DNA of 64,000 nt from Pseudomonas eucalypticola (lineage in GTDB: Bacteria; Pseudomonadota; Gammaproteobacteria; Pseudomonadales; Pseudomonadaceae), in assembly GCF_013374995.1 (NCBI RefSeq), contig NZ_CP056030.1, positions 6,046,501 to 6,110,500 of the forward strand, written 5' to 3'. Made by a program: the position numbers and the translations under genes. Below are positions 44,449 to 53,869 of this stretch, one piece after another. The notes beneath the pieces are model-generated. The model saw only the letters and a program-made list of their open reading frames with translations. It was not told where the DNA came from and did not search any database. Position 1 is the stretch's first letter. Each line of letters begins with the position of its first letter.

Positions 44449-45258
44449 TCATTCGTTGCGGCTGAGAATTTTGCGTGCCACCTGGCTGTCCAATACGGTG
44501 ATCTCGATACGCCGGTTGGCAGCGTCCAGCGGCTGAGCATCACGGGTAGGGATGCGGTCGGCCATGCCCGAGATGCGCAACAGCTTATCCGAGTCCAGCC
44601 CGCCACTGACCAGCTCCAGGCGCGAAGCTTTGGCCCGGTCAGCCGACAACTCCCAATTGCTGTACCCCGCCTCGCCGCCCGCATAGGGATGGCTGTCCGT
44701 GTGGCCGCTGATCTGCACGCTGTTGGGCAGCTCGTTGAGCACCGGTGCAATGGTGCGCAGCAGGGTGCGCATGTAAGGTGCCACCCGGGCGCTACCCAGT
44801 TCGAACATGGGCCGTTGCTCACTGTCGATCAGCTGCAGGTTCAAGCCCTCGGGGGTCAACTCCATGAGGATCTGCTTGCTCAGGTCCTTGAGCGCCGGGT
44901 TCAGCTGGATCACCTGCTGCAAGCGCTGACGCAAAGCCGCCAGGCGCTTGAACTCCTCCTCCGACAACGGCCGGGCCGGCAGTTCGATGGGGTTGAGCGA
45001 CGTCTCCTTGAACGCCAGCGCCGGGGTGCCACCGGGGATCGGGTGTTCGCTGCGGTTGATGGCGCTGAGCAGAGGGGTGCTGAAATAATCGGCCACGGCG
45101 TTTTTCTGCGACTTGCTGGCGTTGGACAAAACCCAGAGCACCAGAAACAGCGCCATCAGCGCAGTCATGAAGTCGGCGAAGGCGATTTTCCACGCGCCGC
45201 CGTGGTGGCCGTGGGCGGCACTTTTGCGCCGCCGCATGATGATCGGGCGCTCGCTCAT
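44449..45258 (-). CDS. motB: Flagellar motor protein MotB
   Basis: 269 aa with start ATG 45258 overlapping motA by 4 bp. The membrane helix carries the proton-binding Asp (AWKIAFADFMTALMALFLVLWVL, D29). A plug/linker follows, then the OmpA-like peptidoglycan-binding domain (VQISGHTDSHPYAGGEAGYSNWELSADRAKASR). It resembles E. coli MotB and lacks the Pro-rich linker of the other B subunit in this window. Confidence 0.93.
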   Translation of the reverse strand: MSERPIIMRRRKSAAHGHHGGAWKIAFADFMTALMALFLVLWVLSNASKSQKNAVADYFSTPLLSAINRSEHPIPGGTPALAFKETSLNPIELPARPLSEEEFKRLAALRQRLQQVIQLNPALKDLSKQILMELTPEGLNLQLIDSEQRPMFELGSARVAPYMRTLLRTIAPVLNELPNSVQISGHTDSHPYAGGEAGYSNWELSADRAKASRLELVSGGLDSDKLLRISGMADRIPTRDAQPLDAANRRIEITVLDSQVARKILSRNE

Positions 45259-46130
45259 CCCAGGGCCATCGCGCCGGCCGGCGTGCCACGCACATAGCTC
45301 TCCAGCTCCAGCGCCGTCGGCCGCTCGGCATGGTGCAGTGCCTTGCGGCCAAACTCTATCGCCAGCATCGGTGCCATGCCCTGCTGGCTGGCCAGCAGGG
45401 TCATGCGCATGCACTGCAGCATTTTGACCGCTTCGGCTACCTGGCGGTCGATGCGGCTGGCCAGTGGCGCGATCACACCGTAGGCCAGGTAGATGCCGAG
45501 AAAAGTACCCACCAGCGCATGGGCGATCATCTCCCCCATCAAGTCCGGCCCCACGTTCACCGCGCTCAGCGCCTTGACCACGCCCATCACCGCGGCCACG
45601 ATACCGAAGGCCGGCAATGCGTCGCTGACCTTGTACAGGGCATCGGCGGGAATATGGGCTTCATGCTCGAACGCTTCGACCTCGTGCAACATCAACTCGT
45701 CGAGCTCATGGGGCTGCATTTGCCCGCTGAGGATCAGGCGCATGTAATCGGTGATGAAGGTGAGGATCATCGGGTCATCGAGCAGTTCGGGGTAGTCGCT
45801 GAACAGCGAGCTCTGCCCGGGTTCATCGATGTCCCGCTCGACCGCCAGCATCCCTTCGCGCCGCGCCTTGCCCAGCAAGTGGTAAAGCAACGCCATGACC
45901 TGCAGGTACCGGCTCTTGTCATAGCGGGTGCTGCCCTTGAGGCGCGAAACGGTGGTAAGGGTGGCCTTGATGGCCTTGCCGTTGTTGGCCGCGACAAAGG
46001 CCCCCAGGGCCGCGCCGCCAATCATGAGCATTTCGGTGGGCTGGTACAGCGGCCCCAGGCTGCCGCCTGACAGCGCGAAGCCGCCGAATACCGACAGCAG
46101 AATAGCGATGAGTCCTAGAGCGATAAGCAC
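45255..46130 (-). CDS. motA: Flagellar motor protein MotA
   Basis: 291 aa, near the 295 aa of E. coli MotA, with four membrane segments and the large cytoplasmic loop with charged torque residues. The segments KVSDALPAFGIVAAVMGVVKALSAV and IAHALVGTFLGIYLAYGVIAPLA carry the two conserved Pro positions. A sigma-28 promoter lies upstream, so motAB is class III here rather than read through from flhDC only. Confidence 0.94.
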   Translation of the reverse strand: MLIALGLIAILLSVFGGFALSGGSLGPLYQPTEMLMIGGAALGAFVAANNGKAIKATLTTVSRLKGSTRYDKSRYLQVMALLYHLLGKARREGMLAVERDIDEPGQSSLFSDYPELLDDPMILTFITDYMRLILSGQMQPHELDELMLHEVEAFEHEAHIPADALYKVSDALPAFGIVAAVMGVVKALSAVNVGPDLMGEMIAHALVGTFLGIYLAYGVIAPLASRIDRQVAEAVKMLQCMRMTLLASQQGMAPMLAIEFGRKALHHAERPTALELESYVRGTPAGAMALG

Positions 46131-46169
46131 AGGCCGTTCCTTTTATGACGCCAGGGGTGACCTGGGCAA

Positions 46170-46196
46170 AGATCGGCGCTCGATGGCCCAACTTTA
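46170..46196 (-). promoter_or_regulatory. Sigma-28 (FliA) promoter of motAB
   Basis: On the minus strand TAAA (46196-46193), 15 nt, GCCGATCT (46177-46170). The extended -35 reads TAAAGTTG. The -10 is about 40 nt upstream of the motA start. Confidence 0.88.
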
Positions 46197-46283
46197 ACCA
46201 CGGCCGGTCACACCCTTCGTCGCGGCGGACCTGACCGCGTCGGCGGTGCACGCGGTACACCTCACACCCCGCGGCCGCGCTTG

Positions 46284-46853
46284 TCAGGCGTTGGCCTGGC
46301 GCATGGGCGCCTCGTCTTCCAGCTCTTCGCTCTCGCGCCGCTTGAGGGTTTTGCCGGCACGCGACGGCGGCTGGCAGATACCGCATATATAGCGCTGGGC
46401 AGGGCCGTGGGAGTGGGCCACGAACTGACCGCTGCACGAGGAACACGCCACCAGTTCCAGCATGTCGCTCTCGAAGAAACGCACCAGCGTCCAGGCACGG
46501 GTCAAGCCCAGCACCACCTCGGACTCTTCGTCGCCCCCCACTTGCTCAAGGTACAGCCGGTACGCCTTGATGAAGGCCTCGATACGGTCGCAGCCGATCT
46601 TGGTCAGACGCAGGTAGATACCGTAGAACAGCGAGGAGTGGATATTGGGCAGCCAGGTCACGAACCAGTCGGTGGAAAATGGCAGCATGCCCTTGGGCGG
46701 CGATACCCCGCGTACCTCTTTGTACAGGCGGATCAACCGGCCCCGGCTGAGGTTGGTTTCCACCTCCAGTACCTGCAGCCGCGCCCCCAGCTCGATGAGC
46801 TCGATAGCCAGTTGCACCTGGAACATTTCCTCGACCAGGCTTTTCTCAGACAT
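46284..46853 (-). CDS. flhC: Flagellar master regulator subunit FlhC
   Basis: 189 aa, usual length. FlhC binds DNA in the FlhD4C2 complex and holds zinc through four Cys, seen as CSSCSGQF and CGICQPP. Conserved [32 protein letters not shown] is present. The tail is charged. The gene overlaps flhD by 8 bp. FlhC is not part of the usual FleQ-driven Pseudomonas flagellar regulon. Confidence 0.95.
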   Translation of the reverse strand: MSEKSLVEEMFQVQLAIELIELGARLQVLEVETNLSRGRLIRLYKEVRGVSPPKGMLPFSTDWFVTWLPNIHSSLFYGIYLRLTKIGCDRIEAFIKAYRLYLEQVGGDEESEVVLGLTRAWTLVRFFESDMLELVACSSCSGQFVAHSHGPAQRYICGICQPPSRAGKTLKRRESEELEDEAPMRQANA

Positions 46854-47226
46854 GCGCCTGCCCCACGCGTCCTCCCGTGTCGCCCCCGGCGTCCACCGAC
46901 GCCATCAGCAACGACGAGTGAATTTCCACCAGGCCCAGCTCCCGCGAATTGCCCAGCACCCGCGACAGGCACTCTGCTTCATCGAAAACCGGGCGGCACA
47001 CCAGTTGGTTGATGCGTGCCAACTGGGTCAGCTGCTTGCTGGTCAGCTTGACCAGCAGGTCCGCCATGCCTTCGGTCAACTTCAGGCGAAACATGGCGGT
47101 AGCGCGATCCTTGCGCAACAGGCGCTGTACCAGCAACAAATAAGAGAAATTCAGATCCTGAATATCTTCCAGACCTCGATCAGCGTTCAGCACTTCCCAC
47201 TCCCCTGTACTTTTCGCACTCTTCAA
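46846..47226 (-). CDS. flhD: Flagellar master regulator subunit FlhD
   Basis: 126 aa. Typical core [58 protein letters not shown]. With FlhC it activates class II flagellar promoters. Only 66 bp separate it from fliT on the same strand, and I see no convincing terminator or own promoter, so it may be partly transcribed from the fliD promoter. A weak CCGC-TAGG-GCGG stem occurs in the gap. Confidence 0.94.
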   Translation of the reverse strand: MKSAKSTGEWEVLNADRGLEDIQDLNFSYLLLVQRLLRKDRATAMFRLKLTEGMADLLVKLTSKQLTQLARINQLVCRPVFDEAECLSRVLGNSRELGLVEIHSSLLMASVDAGGDTGGRVGQAHV

Positions 47227-47292
47227 TTCAACAGACGTGAATGACTTGGTTCAAACACACCGCCCTAGCGGCAACTTGTCGCAACCCCTGAC

Positions 47293-47664
47293 TCACACTT
47301 CCGGACGCACAACTGTCTTGAATAGTGGCCTAACAGTGGCAGTTGGCCTGTATGCCTTGCCCTGTCCGCGCTTTAAACGCCCGGCCAATATAAGTGCGCC
47401 CAAGTGGCTCTGACGGTCGGCCAGGCATTTGCGAACTTCAACTTCCAACTCCAGAATCTGCTTGATCAATTCGAACTTGCGCCGACGGTGTTCTTCGTCC
47501 AGCTGGACCCCCGCCTCCTGGCGTCGCAAGGTTTCTTCATCGATCAGCCCCTGGGACTTCAACAGCAGAATCTCTGCCCAGTCCCCTTGCGCCGCACATT
47601 CGTGCATGCGACGCGACTGCGCCAGCAACCGCTCGTACGACTCAACCACCTGCGCTTGCGACAT
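47293..47664 (-). CDS. fliT: Flagellar chaperone FliT-like
   Basis: 123 aa; ATG 47664 is chosen because GGGGGAGG lies 6 nt upstream, while ATG 47670 abuts that site. The protein is small and helical (VVESYERLLAQSRRMHECAAQGDWAEILLLKSQGLIDEETLRRQE), as for FliT, the FliD chaperone that also restrains FlhDC in Salmonella. Family identity rests mainly on size and on position after fliD and fliS. Confidence 0.72.
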   Translation of the reverse strand: MSQAQVVESYERLLAQSRRMHECAAQGDWAEILLLKSQGLIDEETLRRQEAGVQLDEEHRRRKFELIKQILELEVEVRKCLADRQSHLGALILAGRLKRGQGKAYRPTATVRPLFKTVVRPEV

Positions 47665-48067
47665 CGCCATCCTCCCCCTCGACTCGAGGCCCTATCTGCC
47701 GCCACGCGGAACCAATGTTTTCAATCAGGCTTGCTGCCACATCCAGGACCTCCTCGTCGTTATGCAGATTGGCCCGCAATAACAGCCGCACCACCGTGTC
47801 GTAGAGCTGATCCAGGTTGGCGGCGACCTCGCCGCCGCGTTCCATGTCCAGCGAACCGCGCAGGCCGCGGCTGACGATCTTGATGGCAGACGTGATGGCC
47901 TTGCCCTTGCCCGCCATGTCGCCGACCTGCATGTGCAGCCGGGCCGTGCGGATGGCGGCCTGGTAGCTGTCGAACAACATCACGATCCGTTGGTACGGGG
48001 AAGCAGCCAGGATGCCGCTCTCCAACCCCACCGCCGCGTAGGCATTCGCTCCGCGCAATACACTCAC
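47642..48067 (-). CDS. fliS: Flagellin export chaperone FliS
   Basis: 141 aa. Typical NAYAAVGLESGILAASPYQRIVMLFDSYQAAIRTARLHMQ and the helical bundle with SAIKIVSRGLRGSLDMERGGEVAANLDQLYDTVVRLLLRANLHND are visible. FliS binds the C-terminus of flagellin and prevents premature polymerisation. The order fliD-fliS-fliT is the conserved one. Confidence 0.93.
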   Translation of the reverse strand: MSVLRGANAYAAVGLESGILAASPYQRIVMLFDSYQAAIRTARLHMQVGDMAGKGKAITSAIKIVSRGLRGSLDMERGGEVAANLDQLYDTVVRLLLRANLHNDEEVLDVAASLIENIGSAWRQIGPRVEGEDGDVASAGG

Positions 48068-48091
48068 AACCTCACTCCCATCTACTGAGGA

Positions 48092-49504
48092 TTAATCATC
48101 ACTGCTCAAGGCATCGAACTGGGTGGTGAGGTAGTCCGCTGTCGAATCAAGCTCGGAAATCAGGGTGTCCAGGGCCGTGAATTGCTCGGTATAGCGGTCC
48201 ATCACACTGTCGATGAAGTCCTGCTTGTCTTCGTACTTCTCTTCAAGATCATCCAGCTGGTCGTTCAGGTCGTTGACCACCGAGACGAGCGAGCCGTCGT
48301 CCTCATCCAGAAAGGTGTCCAGGTCGGTCGCTATCTGGGTGGCGAAACCCTCTGTATCGTCGGTACCCACAAAGAAATCGGTTACGTCGCTGAGGTTGTT
48401 GGTGACCGCGTCTTCCAGCGTGTCATCGTCGATACTCAGGGTGCCGTCCACGCCCAGGGAAATGCCCAACTGCGAGAGGTAGCTGAACGTACTGTTGGAA
48501 ATAGAGTTGTACAGGTCCTTGCTCAGGGTGCTGTCGACGCGGCGCGTGGTGGAGTCGCCAAGCAAGGCCCCCGCGGTGTCGTCGTCTGCGTCGTATTCGG
48601 TCAAGGTGTCCATGGTCGAAGCGTAGGAGTTGTAGGCGTCGACGAAATCGTTGATGGCATCGATGATCGAGTCGGTATCGCGCTTGACCGTCAAGGTCGA
48701 GGTACCCGTGTCGGTGATGCTCAGGGTGACGCCCTGCAGGGCTTCTTCCACGGTATTGCTCTGGCTGGTCACGCTCAGGCCGTTGACTGTCAGCAGGGCG
48801 TCGGCCGCCGCGACAGTCTCGGTCATGTTGTTACTGTCGCTGTCGGTGCTATAACCGAACAGGTCCGCGGCATCGCCCGTGCCGTCGTAGCTCACGGTCA
48901 TTTGCGACTCGGTGCCGGTGTCGTTCGAGGTCAACACCAGGCGGTAGGGGGTGTCGCTGCCATCGTTGACGATGGAGGCAGTGACGGACCCACCCGCGTC
49001 ATTGATAGCATCGCGGATACCTTCCAGGGTGTTGTTGCTCGACGTCAGGTCGATACTGATGCTCTCGTCGTCACCGACTGTAATGGTGAGCGTACCGGTG
49101 CCCAGCGCTGTTGTAGAATCAGCGATACCATCGGTGGCCAAGGTCTGTGCGCTGGCCAGCTGGCTGACCACGATCGAATAGGTACCGGCCACGGCGTCGC
49201 TGGTGGTCGCGGCGGTCACGCCCGTGCCGCTGACGCTGCTGGTCAGGGCGTCATAGGTGTCCGCGTCGGCGAGGGTTTCGACGGCGGTCTGCAGGCTGGT
49301 CAGGGCACTGGTCAAGGTGCCATACGCAGTGATTTCGGCGTTGATGTCGTCTTCTTCGTTCTCGATCGGCGTCAACAGACTCGTTTCCTGGGCTTCCTCG
49401 AGGCTATCGAGAATCGAGTCCAGATCCAGCCCCGACCCCACACCCAGAGAGGTGATGGTTCCGCTGGTAGCAGAGGAGGAAGAAGTGGAAGTGGTCGTCG
49501 TCAT
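48092..49504 (-). CDS. fliD: Flagellar filament cap protein FliD
   Basis: 470 aa. Conserved N-terminal (TITSLGVGSGLDLDSILDSLEEAQ) and C-terminal (SVMDRYTEQFTALDTLISELDSTADYLTTQFDAL) HAP2 regions. It forms the pentameric or hexameric cap at the filament tip. The protein is highly acidic and Thr/Ser-rich with only 4 Lys. It is transcribed from a near-perfect sigma-28 promoter. Confidence 0.93.
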   Translation of the reverse strand: MTTTTSTSSSSATSGTITSLGVGSGLDLDSILDSLEEAQETSLLTPIENEEDDINAEITAYGTLTSALTSLQTAVETLADADTYDALTSSVSGTGVTAATTSDAVAGTYSIVVSQLASAQTLATDGIADSTTALGTGTLTITVGDDESISIDLTSSNNTLEGIRDAINDAGGSVTASIVNDGSDTPYRLVLTSNDTGTESQMTVSYDGTGDAADLFGYSTDSDSNNMTETVAAADALLTVNGLSVTSQSNTVEEALQGVTLSITDTGTSTLTVKRDTDSIIDAINDFVDAYNSYASTMDTLTEYDADDDTAGALLGDSTTRRVDSTLSKDLYNSISNSTFSYLSQLGISLGVDGTLSIDDDTLEDAVTNNLSDVTDFFVGTDDTEGFATQIATDLDTFLDEDDGSLVSVVNDLNDQLDDLEEKYEDKQDFIDSVMDRYTEQFTALDTLISELDSTADYLTTQFDALSSDD

Positions 49505-49881
49505 ATAGTCCTCACAGGTCCGCGCCTATTAAGCAGGGCCAATCAAAAATTACCCCATCACAAATGAAACATTCGCAATGACGCAGAGGAAATCGGCAGC
49601 CGAATATAAAACTTTAACGACACATGTCTATTTATTTTTTAAGTAACGCCTTTTAAACAAATGCTTTTCCCGTAACTTTAAGACTTGCCATCTCTCGCCC
49701 CGGCAGTACTTTCCTTAGTGCAACCTAAGTAATAAGCCGGTTACACAGCTTTGCCCTTCAGCGCTTTCCCGACCAACGCCCTTAGTTAGATCCTGAATTT
49801 TTTTTCATCGAGACCGCCGACCACTCAAACGTATCAACTGACGTACAGATGGATACTTTTACGTAGACCGCAACGCCGTCC
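49505..49881. other. 377-bp AT-rich non-coding region between fliD and fliE
   Basis: No gene is supported here. It is clearly lower in GC than its surroundings, with runs such as TTATTTTTTAAG near 49631 and a T8 run near 49798. It holds the sigma-28 promoter of fliD and the 3' end of the short fliE transcript. No strong hairpin was found after fliE. Confidence 0.6.
49590..49616 (-). promoter_or_regulatory. Sigma-28 (FliA) promoter of fliDST
   Basis: On the minus strand TAAAGTTT (from 49616), 11 nt, then GCCGATTT (49597-49590). This is the best match to the FliA consensus in the window. The -10 is about 86 nt upstream of the fliD ATG. Confidence 0.9.
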
Positions 49882-50199
49882 CTACACCTGCATCGCCATC
49901 ACATCCTTATAAGCGGTGACCAACCGGTTACGCACTTGCACCCCCATCTGGAAACTGAGTGCGGCTTTCTGCATGTCCACCATCACGTCGTTGAGCGCTA
50001 CATCCGGGCTGCCTACCTGAAAGGCATTGGCGTGCTGGGTGGCCGTCTGCTGCAGCTGGTTGATGCGCTTGAGCGACGCCTGCAATTCACCGCTGAAGCC
50101 CGTCGCCCCCGCCCCTGCCACTGACGACGTCGCGCCTTGTGATTGGCTGGCCAGCAGGGTGAGTTGCTGCAGTGCAGCCTGCAAAGCAGATGTATTCAT
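49882..50199 (-). CDS. fliE: Flagellar hook-basal body adaptor FliE
   Basis: 105 aa with start ATG 50199 (MNTSALQAALQQL). The C-terminal VGSPDVALNDVMVDMQKAALSFQMGVQVRNRLVTAYKDVMAMQV is the FliE signature. It joins the MS ring to the rod. It is divergent from fliF; the 275 bp between them should carry both class II promoters, though no clear FlhDC box was identified. Confidence 0.93.
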   Translation of the reverse strand: MNTSALQAALQQLTLLASQSQGATSSVAGAGATGFSGELQASLKRINQLQQTATQHANAFQVGSPDVALNDVMVDMQKAALSFQMGVQVRNRLVTAYKDVMAMQV

Positions 50200-50474
50200 G
50201 GCGCGAACATGTCCGAAGTGGAAAAGGTCAGGGTGATGGCTCGAAAGGTTAACAAGGCGGGCCGTACCGACAAGCAACCAATTGGCTACAAAAGCGCTGG
50301 CTTTTCCGACCTTTGGATACGGGCCGGGTCGAGATAATAGCCGCCCTGCGATACCTGCCAGCGCTGGCACCGGGCGGCCCCGCCGCAGCCTGATGCCACA
50401 GCTTCTCGACCACCTTCGACACCGGAACGAGCAATGTCTTCTGTAGCGCCCCTACCCTCGCCTGCGAGGTGCGT

Positions 50475-52172
50475 GTGAGTAACGCCGCCCAAGGCAAAGG
50501 CTCCGCCAGAGTCGCCCCCGACAAGAACAAGGCCAGTGCGCTGGAACCGCTGCTGGCACGCCTGCGTGGCCAATCCCTGCCCTTGCTGTTGGCGGGTGCG
50601 GCAGCCATTGCTCTTCTGATGGTGCTGGCCTTGTGGGCACGGCAGCCCGAGTACCGCGTGCTGTTCTCCAACCTCAGCGAGGCCGACGGTGGCCAGGTGA
50701 TCAGCGAACTGGAGAAACGCCAGGTGCCCTACCGCCTGAGCGAAGGTGGCCACGCCATCCTGGTACCGGCCGCGCAAATGAATGCCTTGCGTCTGCAACT
50801 GGCTGAACAGGGTCTGCCCAAGGGCGGCAACGTGGGTTTCGAACTGATGGACAAGCAGGCGTTCGGGGTCAGCCAGTTTGCCGAACAACTCAACTACCAG
50901 CGCGGCCTGGAAGGTGAACTGGCGCGCACCATCGAGTCCCTGGGCCCCATTGCCAGTGCCCGGGTGCACTTGGTCATGGCTCGCCAGTCGGTGTTCGTGC
51001 GCGAACGCGAGCCAGCCCGCGCCTCGGTCATGGTCAACCTGCAACCGGGCCGCGAACTGGGCCAGAGCCAGGCTAACGCCATCGCCCACCTGGTGTCGTC
51101 CAGTGTCGCCGACCTGAGCATCGACGGTGTGACCATCGTCGACCAGAGCGGCCGTCTGTTATCCCAGAACCCTGGCGACAACGGTGGCCTGGATGGCACG
51201 CAATTGACCTACGTGCGCGATATCGAGCGCTCCTACCAACGCCGTATCGAAGATATTCTGGCGCCGTTGCTGGGCCGTCAGAACGTCCACGCCCAAGTCG
51301 TGGCCAAGGTCGATTTTGACAGCCGCGAAAGCACCGCCGAACACTACGAGCCCAACCAGGCGCCGGACCATGCGGCCGTACGCAGCAAACAGATCAACGA
51401 AAGCCTGGCCGGCAGCGACGCGGCCGCCCGTGGCGTGCCTGGCGCGCTGACCAACACCCCGCCCAACCAGCCGCCCGCGACCCGCGCCACGGCACCGGGC
51501 AAACCGGGCGAAGGTACCCAGGCCAGCACCGACGACAGCGACACCAGCGCCTCGGCCCGCAGCAAGACCCTGCACAGCGAGCGCATGACCAACTACGAGG
51601 TCGACCACAGTGTCGAGCACGTCAAGCAGGCCCAGGGCGAGGTCACGCGCCTGACCACCGCCGTGGTCGTCAACTACCGCGCCACCGAGAAGGACGGCAA
51701 GCCGGCCCAGGAACCCCTGAGCAAGGAAGAACTGGCCAACATCGAGAGCCTGGTGCGACAGGCCATGGGCTTCACCGAAGGCCGTGGCGATGAACTGAAA
51801 GTGATCAACAGCCCGTTCGCCGTGGAAGACACCAGCGGCCCGGAACTGGCCTGGTGGCGCACGCCAGAGTTCTTCGCGTTGGCGATGAGCCTGTCGCGTT
51901 ACGTGCTGGTGGCCTTCATCGCCTTGCTGCTGTGGCTGATGGTGTTGCGGCCGATGCAAAAGCGCCACGCCCAGACACTCAAGGCGGCCCAGGCCGAGGA
52001 AGAACCGCAGACCATGGTCACCGAAAGCGGCGAGACCGTTGAAGTGCCAGCCGGCAAGCGCAAGGCCCAGGGCTACGAGGCAAACATGAAACGCCTGCGC
52101 GAGATCTCCGTGGAAGACCCACGCCTGATCGCCATGATCATCAGGGGCTGGATGAAAAAAGATGACAAATAA
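50475..52172 (+). CDS. fliF: Flagellar MS-ring protein FliF
   Basis: 565 aa; GTG 50475 is preferred because a GAGG site lies 6 nt upstream. Two membrane helices flank the periplasmic ring domains (LPLLLAGAAAIALLMVLALWA near the N-terminus and YVLVAFIALLLWLMVLRPM near the C-terminus). YRVLFSNLSEADGGQVISEL and the C-terminal FliG-binding tail are conserved. First gene of the fliFGHIJK series. Confidence 0.95.
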   Translation: MSNAAQGKGSARVAPDKNKASALEPLLARLRGQSLPLLLAGAAAIALLMVLALWARQPEYRVLFSNLSEADGGQVISELEKRQVPYRLSEGGHAILVPAAQMNALRLQLAEQGLPKGGNVGFELMDKQAFGVSQFAEQLNYQRGLEGELARTIESLGPIASARVHLVMARQSVFVREREPARASVMVNLQPGRELGQSQANAIAHLVSSSVADLSIDGVTIVDQSGRLLSQNPGDNGGLDGTQLTYVRDIERSYQRRIEDILAPLLGRQNVHAQVVAKVDFDSRESTAEHYEPNQAPDHAAVRSKQINESLAGSDAAARGVPGALTNTPPNQPPATRATAPGKPGEGTQASTDDSDTSASARSKTLHSERMTNYEVDHSVEHVKQAQGEVTRLTTAVVVNYRATEKDGKPAQEPLSKEELANIESLVRQAMGFTEGRGDELKVINSPFAVEDTSGPELAWWRTPEFFALAMSLSRYVLVAFIALLLWLMVLRPMQKRHAQTLKAAQAEEEPQTMVTESGETVEVPAGKRKAQGYEANMKRLREISVEDPRLIAMIIRGWMKKDDK

Positions 52173-53160
52173 AATGACCGCTACCCGCCGCAGCGCCATC
52201 CTGCTGCTGTCGCTGGAAGCCGACGAGGCCGCCGAAGTATTCAAGCTGCTGCCAGGCCCGGACGTGGAAAGCATCAGCATGGAAATGGCGCGCCTGAGCC
52301 AGGTGTCCCACGACGAGATGCGCAAGGTGCTCGAGGAGTTCATCGACGAGACCGAGCAGTACGCGGCCATCAATATCCAGTCCAGCGAGCATATCCGCGC
52401 GGTACTGACCAAGGCCCTGGGCAGCGAGCGGGCGGCCAGCCTGATCGATGACATCCTGGAGGCCAACGACGGCGGCTCGGGCATCGACAAGCTCAACCTG
52501 ATGGAGGCCTCGCTCGTCGCCGAGATGATCCGCGAGGAACATCCGCAGATCGTCGCCACCATCCTGGTACACCTGGACCGCCACCAGGCCTCGGATATTC
52601 TAGAGCTGTTCGAAGAGCGCCAGCGCAACGACATTATCCTGCGTATCGCCACCTTCAGCGGCGTCCAGCCGGTGGCCCTGCAGGAACTGACCGAAGTACT
52701 GGGCGGCATGCTCGACGGCCAGAACCTCAAGCGCAGCAAGATGGGCGGCGTGCGCACCGTGGCCGAGATTCTCAACCTGATGAACTCCAGCCAGGAAGAG
52801 TCGGCCATCCAGACCCTGCGTGCGCACAACGAAGACCTCACGCAGAAGATCCTCGACGAGATGTTCCTGTTCGAGAACCTGCTGGAGATCGACGACCGTG
52901 GCATCCAGACCATCCTCCAGGAAGTGGAGACCAACTCCCTGTCCATCGCCCTCAAAGGCGCGCCCACGGCGCTGCTGGACAAGTTCCTGGCCAACATGTC
53001 CCAGCGTGCGGCGCAGCTGTTCCGCGAAGACATGGAAGCCCGCGGGCCGACGCGCATGTCCCAGGTGGAAGCCGAACAGAAAGCCATTCTGCAGGTGGTG
53101 CGACGCCTGGCCGACAACGGCATCATCGTGACCGGCAATGGGGACGACACCTATGTCTGA
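52162..53160 (+). CDS. fliG: Flagellar motor switch protein FliG
   Basis: 332 aa, standard length. Conserved RRSAILLLSLEADEAAEVFKLL, the middle EEHPQIVATILVHLDRHQASDIL (EHPQ motif), and the C-terminal torque domain with charged helix DRGIQTILQEVETNSLSIALKGAP. It overlaps fliF by 11 bp; ATG 52174 is an alternative start just after the fliF stop. Confidence 0.96.
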   Translation: MTNKMTATRRSAILLLSLEADEAAEVFKLLPGPDVESISMEMARLSQVSHDEMRKVLEEFIDETEQYAAINIQSSEHIRAVLTKALGSERAASLIDDILEANDGGSGIDKLNLMEASLVAEMIREEHPQIVATILVHLDRHQASDILELFEERQRNDIILRIATFSGVQPVALQELTEVLGGMLDGQNLKRSKMGGVRTVAEILNLMNSSQEESAIQTLRAHNEDLTQKILDEMFLFENLLEIDDRGIQTILQEVETNSLSIALKGAPTALLDKFLANMSQRAAQLFREDMEARGPTRMSQVEAEQKAILQVVRRLADNGIIVTGNGDDTYV

Positions 53161-53869
53161 CGGCAACCCCTGGGCTGACGGCGCCAGCCAATGGCAACCC
53201 TGGCGCATGGCCGTGCTGCCCAGCGAGCCCGTGCCCGCCCGCGAGCTGGACGAAGCCCAGGCCGAGGCCCAGCGCAAGCACGCCTTCCAGCGCAAGCTGG
53301 AGTTGCAGGCACGCCGCGACAAGGTCCGCCAGGAAGCCATGCACCAGGGACATGCCACGGGCCTGGCCGCCGGCCACGCCGAGGGCTATGCCCAGGGCCT
53401 GGAGGAAGGCCGGCTGGCCGGCGAAGCCGCCATGCAGGAACAGATCCAGGCCACATTGGCGCCCCTGCTGCACCTGTGCCAAAGCTTTGACCAGGCCATG
53501 CGCCAGCTGGACGGCCAACTGCTCGGCCAGCTGGTAGAGCTGGCCCTGGACACAGGCCGGCACATTGCCGGCGAGGCTCTGCAAGCGCGCCCTGAGCAGG
53601 TCATTGGCAGGGTGCAGCGCTTGCTGCAACATGAACCGGCATTGAGCGGCAAACCACGCCTGTGGTTACACACCGACGACCTGGTGCTGGTGCAAGAGGC
53701 CCTGGGCGAGCAACTGGCCGCTGCCGGCTGGAGCCTCGCAGCCGACGCCGGCCTGGCGCGCGGCGGCTGCCGAGTCACCAGTGCCAGCGGTGAGCTGGAC
53801 GCGACATTGGAAAGCGCCTGGGCCGGCATTCGCAGCCGCCTGCCCGACACGCTGCCGGCTACTTCATGA
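53153..53869 (+). CDS. fliH: Flagellar export ATPase regulator FliH
   Basis: 238 aa with start ATG 53153, overlapping fliG by 8 bp. The central part has the FliH-typical GxxxG repeats ([28 protein letters not shown]), followed by a C-terminal domain that binds FliI. Sequence identity in this family is low; position and the glycine repeats support it. Confidence 0.88.
   Translation: MSDGNPWADGASQWQPWRMAVLPSEPVPARELDEAQAEAQRKHAFQRKLELQARRDKVRQEAMHQGHATGLAAGHAEGYAQGLEEGRLAGEAAMQEQIQATLAPLLHLCQSFDQAMRQLDGQLLGQLVELALDTGRHIAGEALQARPEQVIGRVQRLLQHEPALSGKPRLWLHTDDLVLVQEALGEQLAAAGWSLAADAGLARGGCRVTSASGELDATLESAWAGIRSRLPDTLPATS

Noticed and set aside
50200..50474. FlhDC box between fliE and fliF
   Set aside because: Some half-site-like segments (GATAATAGCC, GGCTTTTCCGACC) exist but no correctly spaced inverted pair was found.
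51159..53150. 663-residue open frame on the minus strand
   Set aside because: Antisense of fliF and fliG, both of which are well supported.
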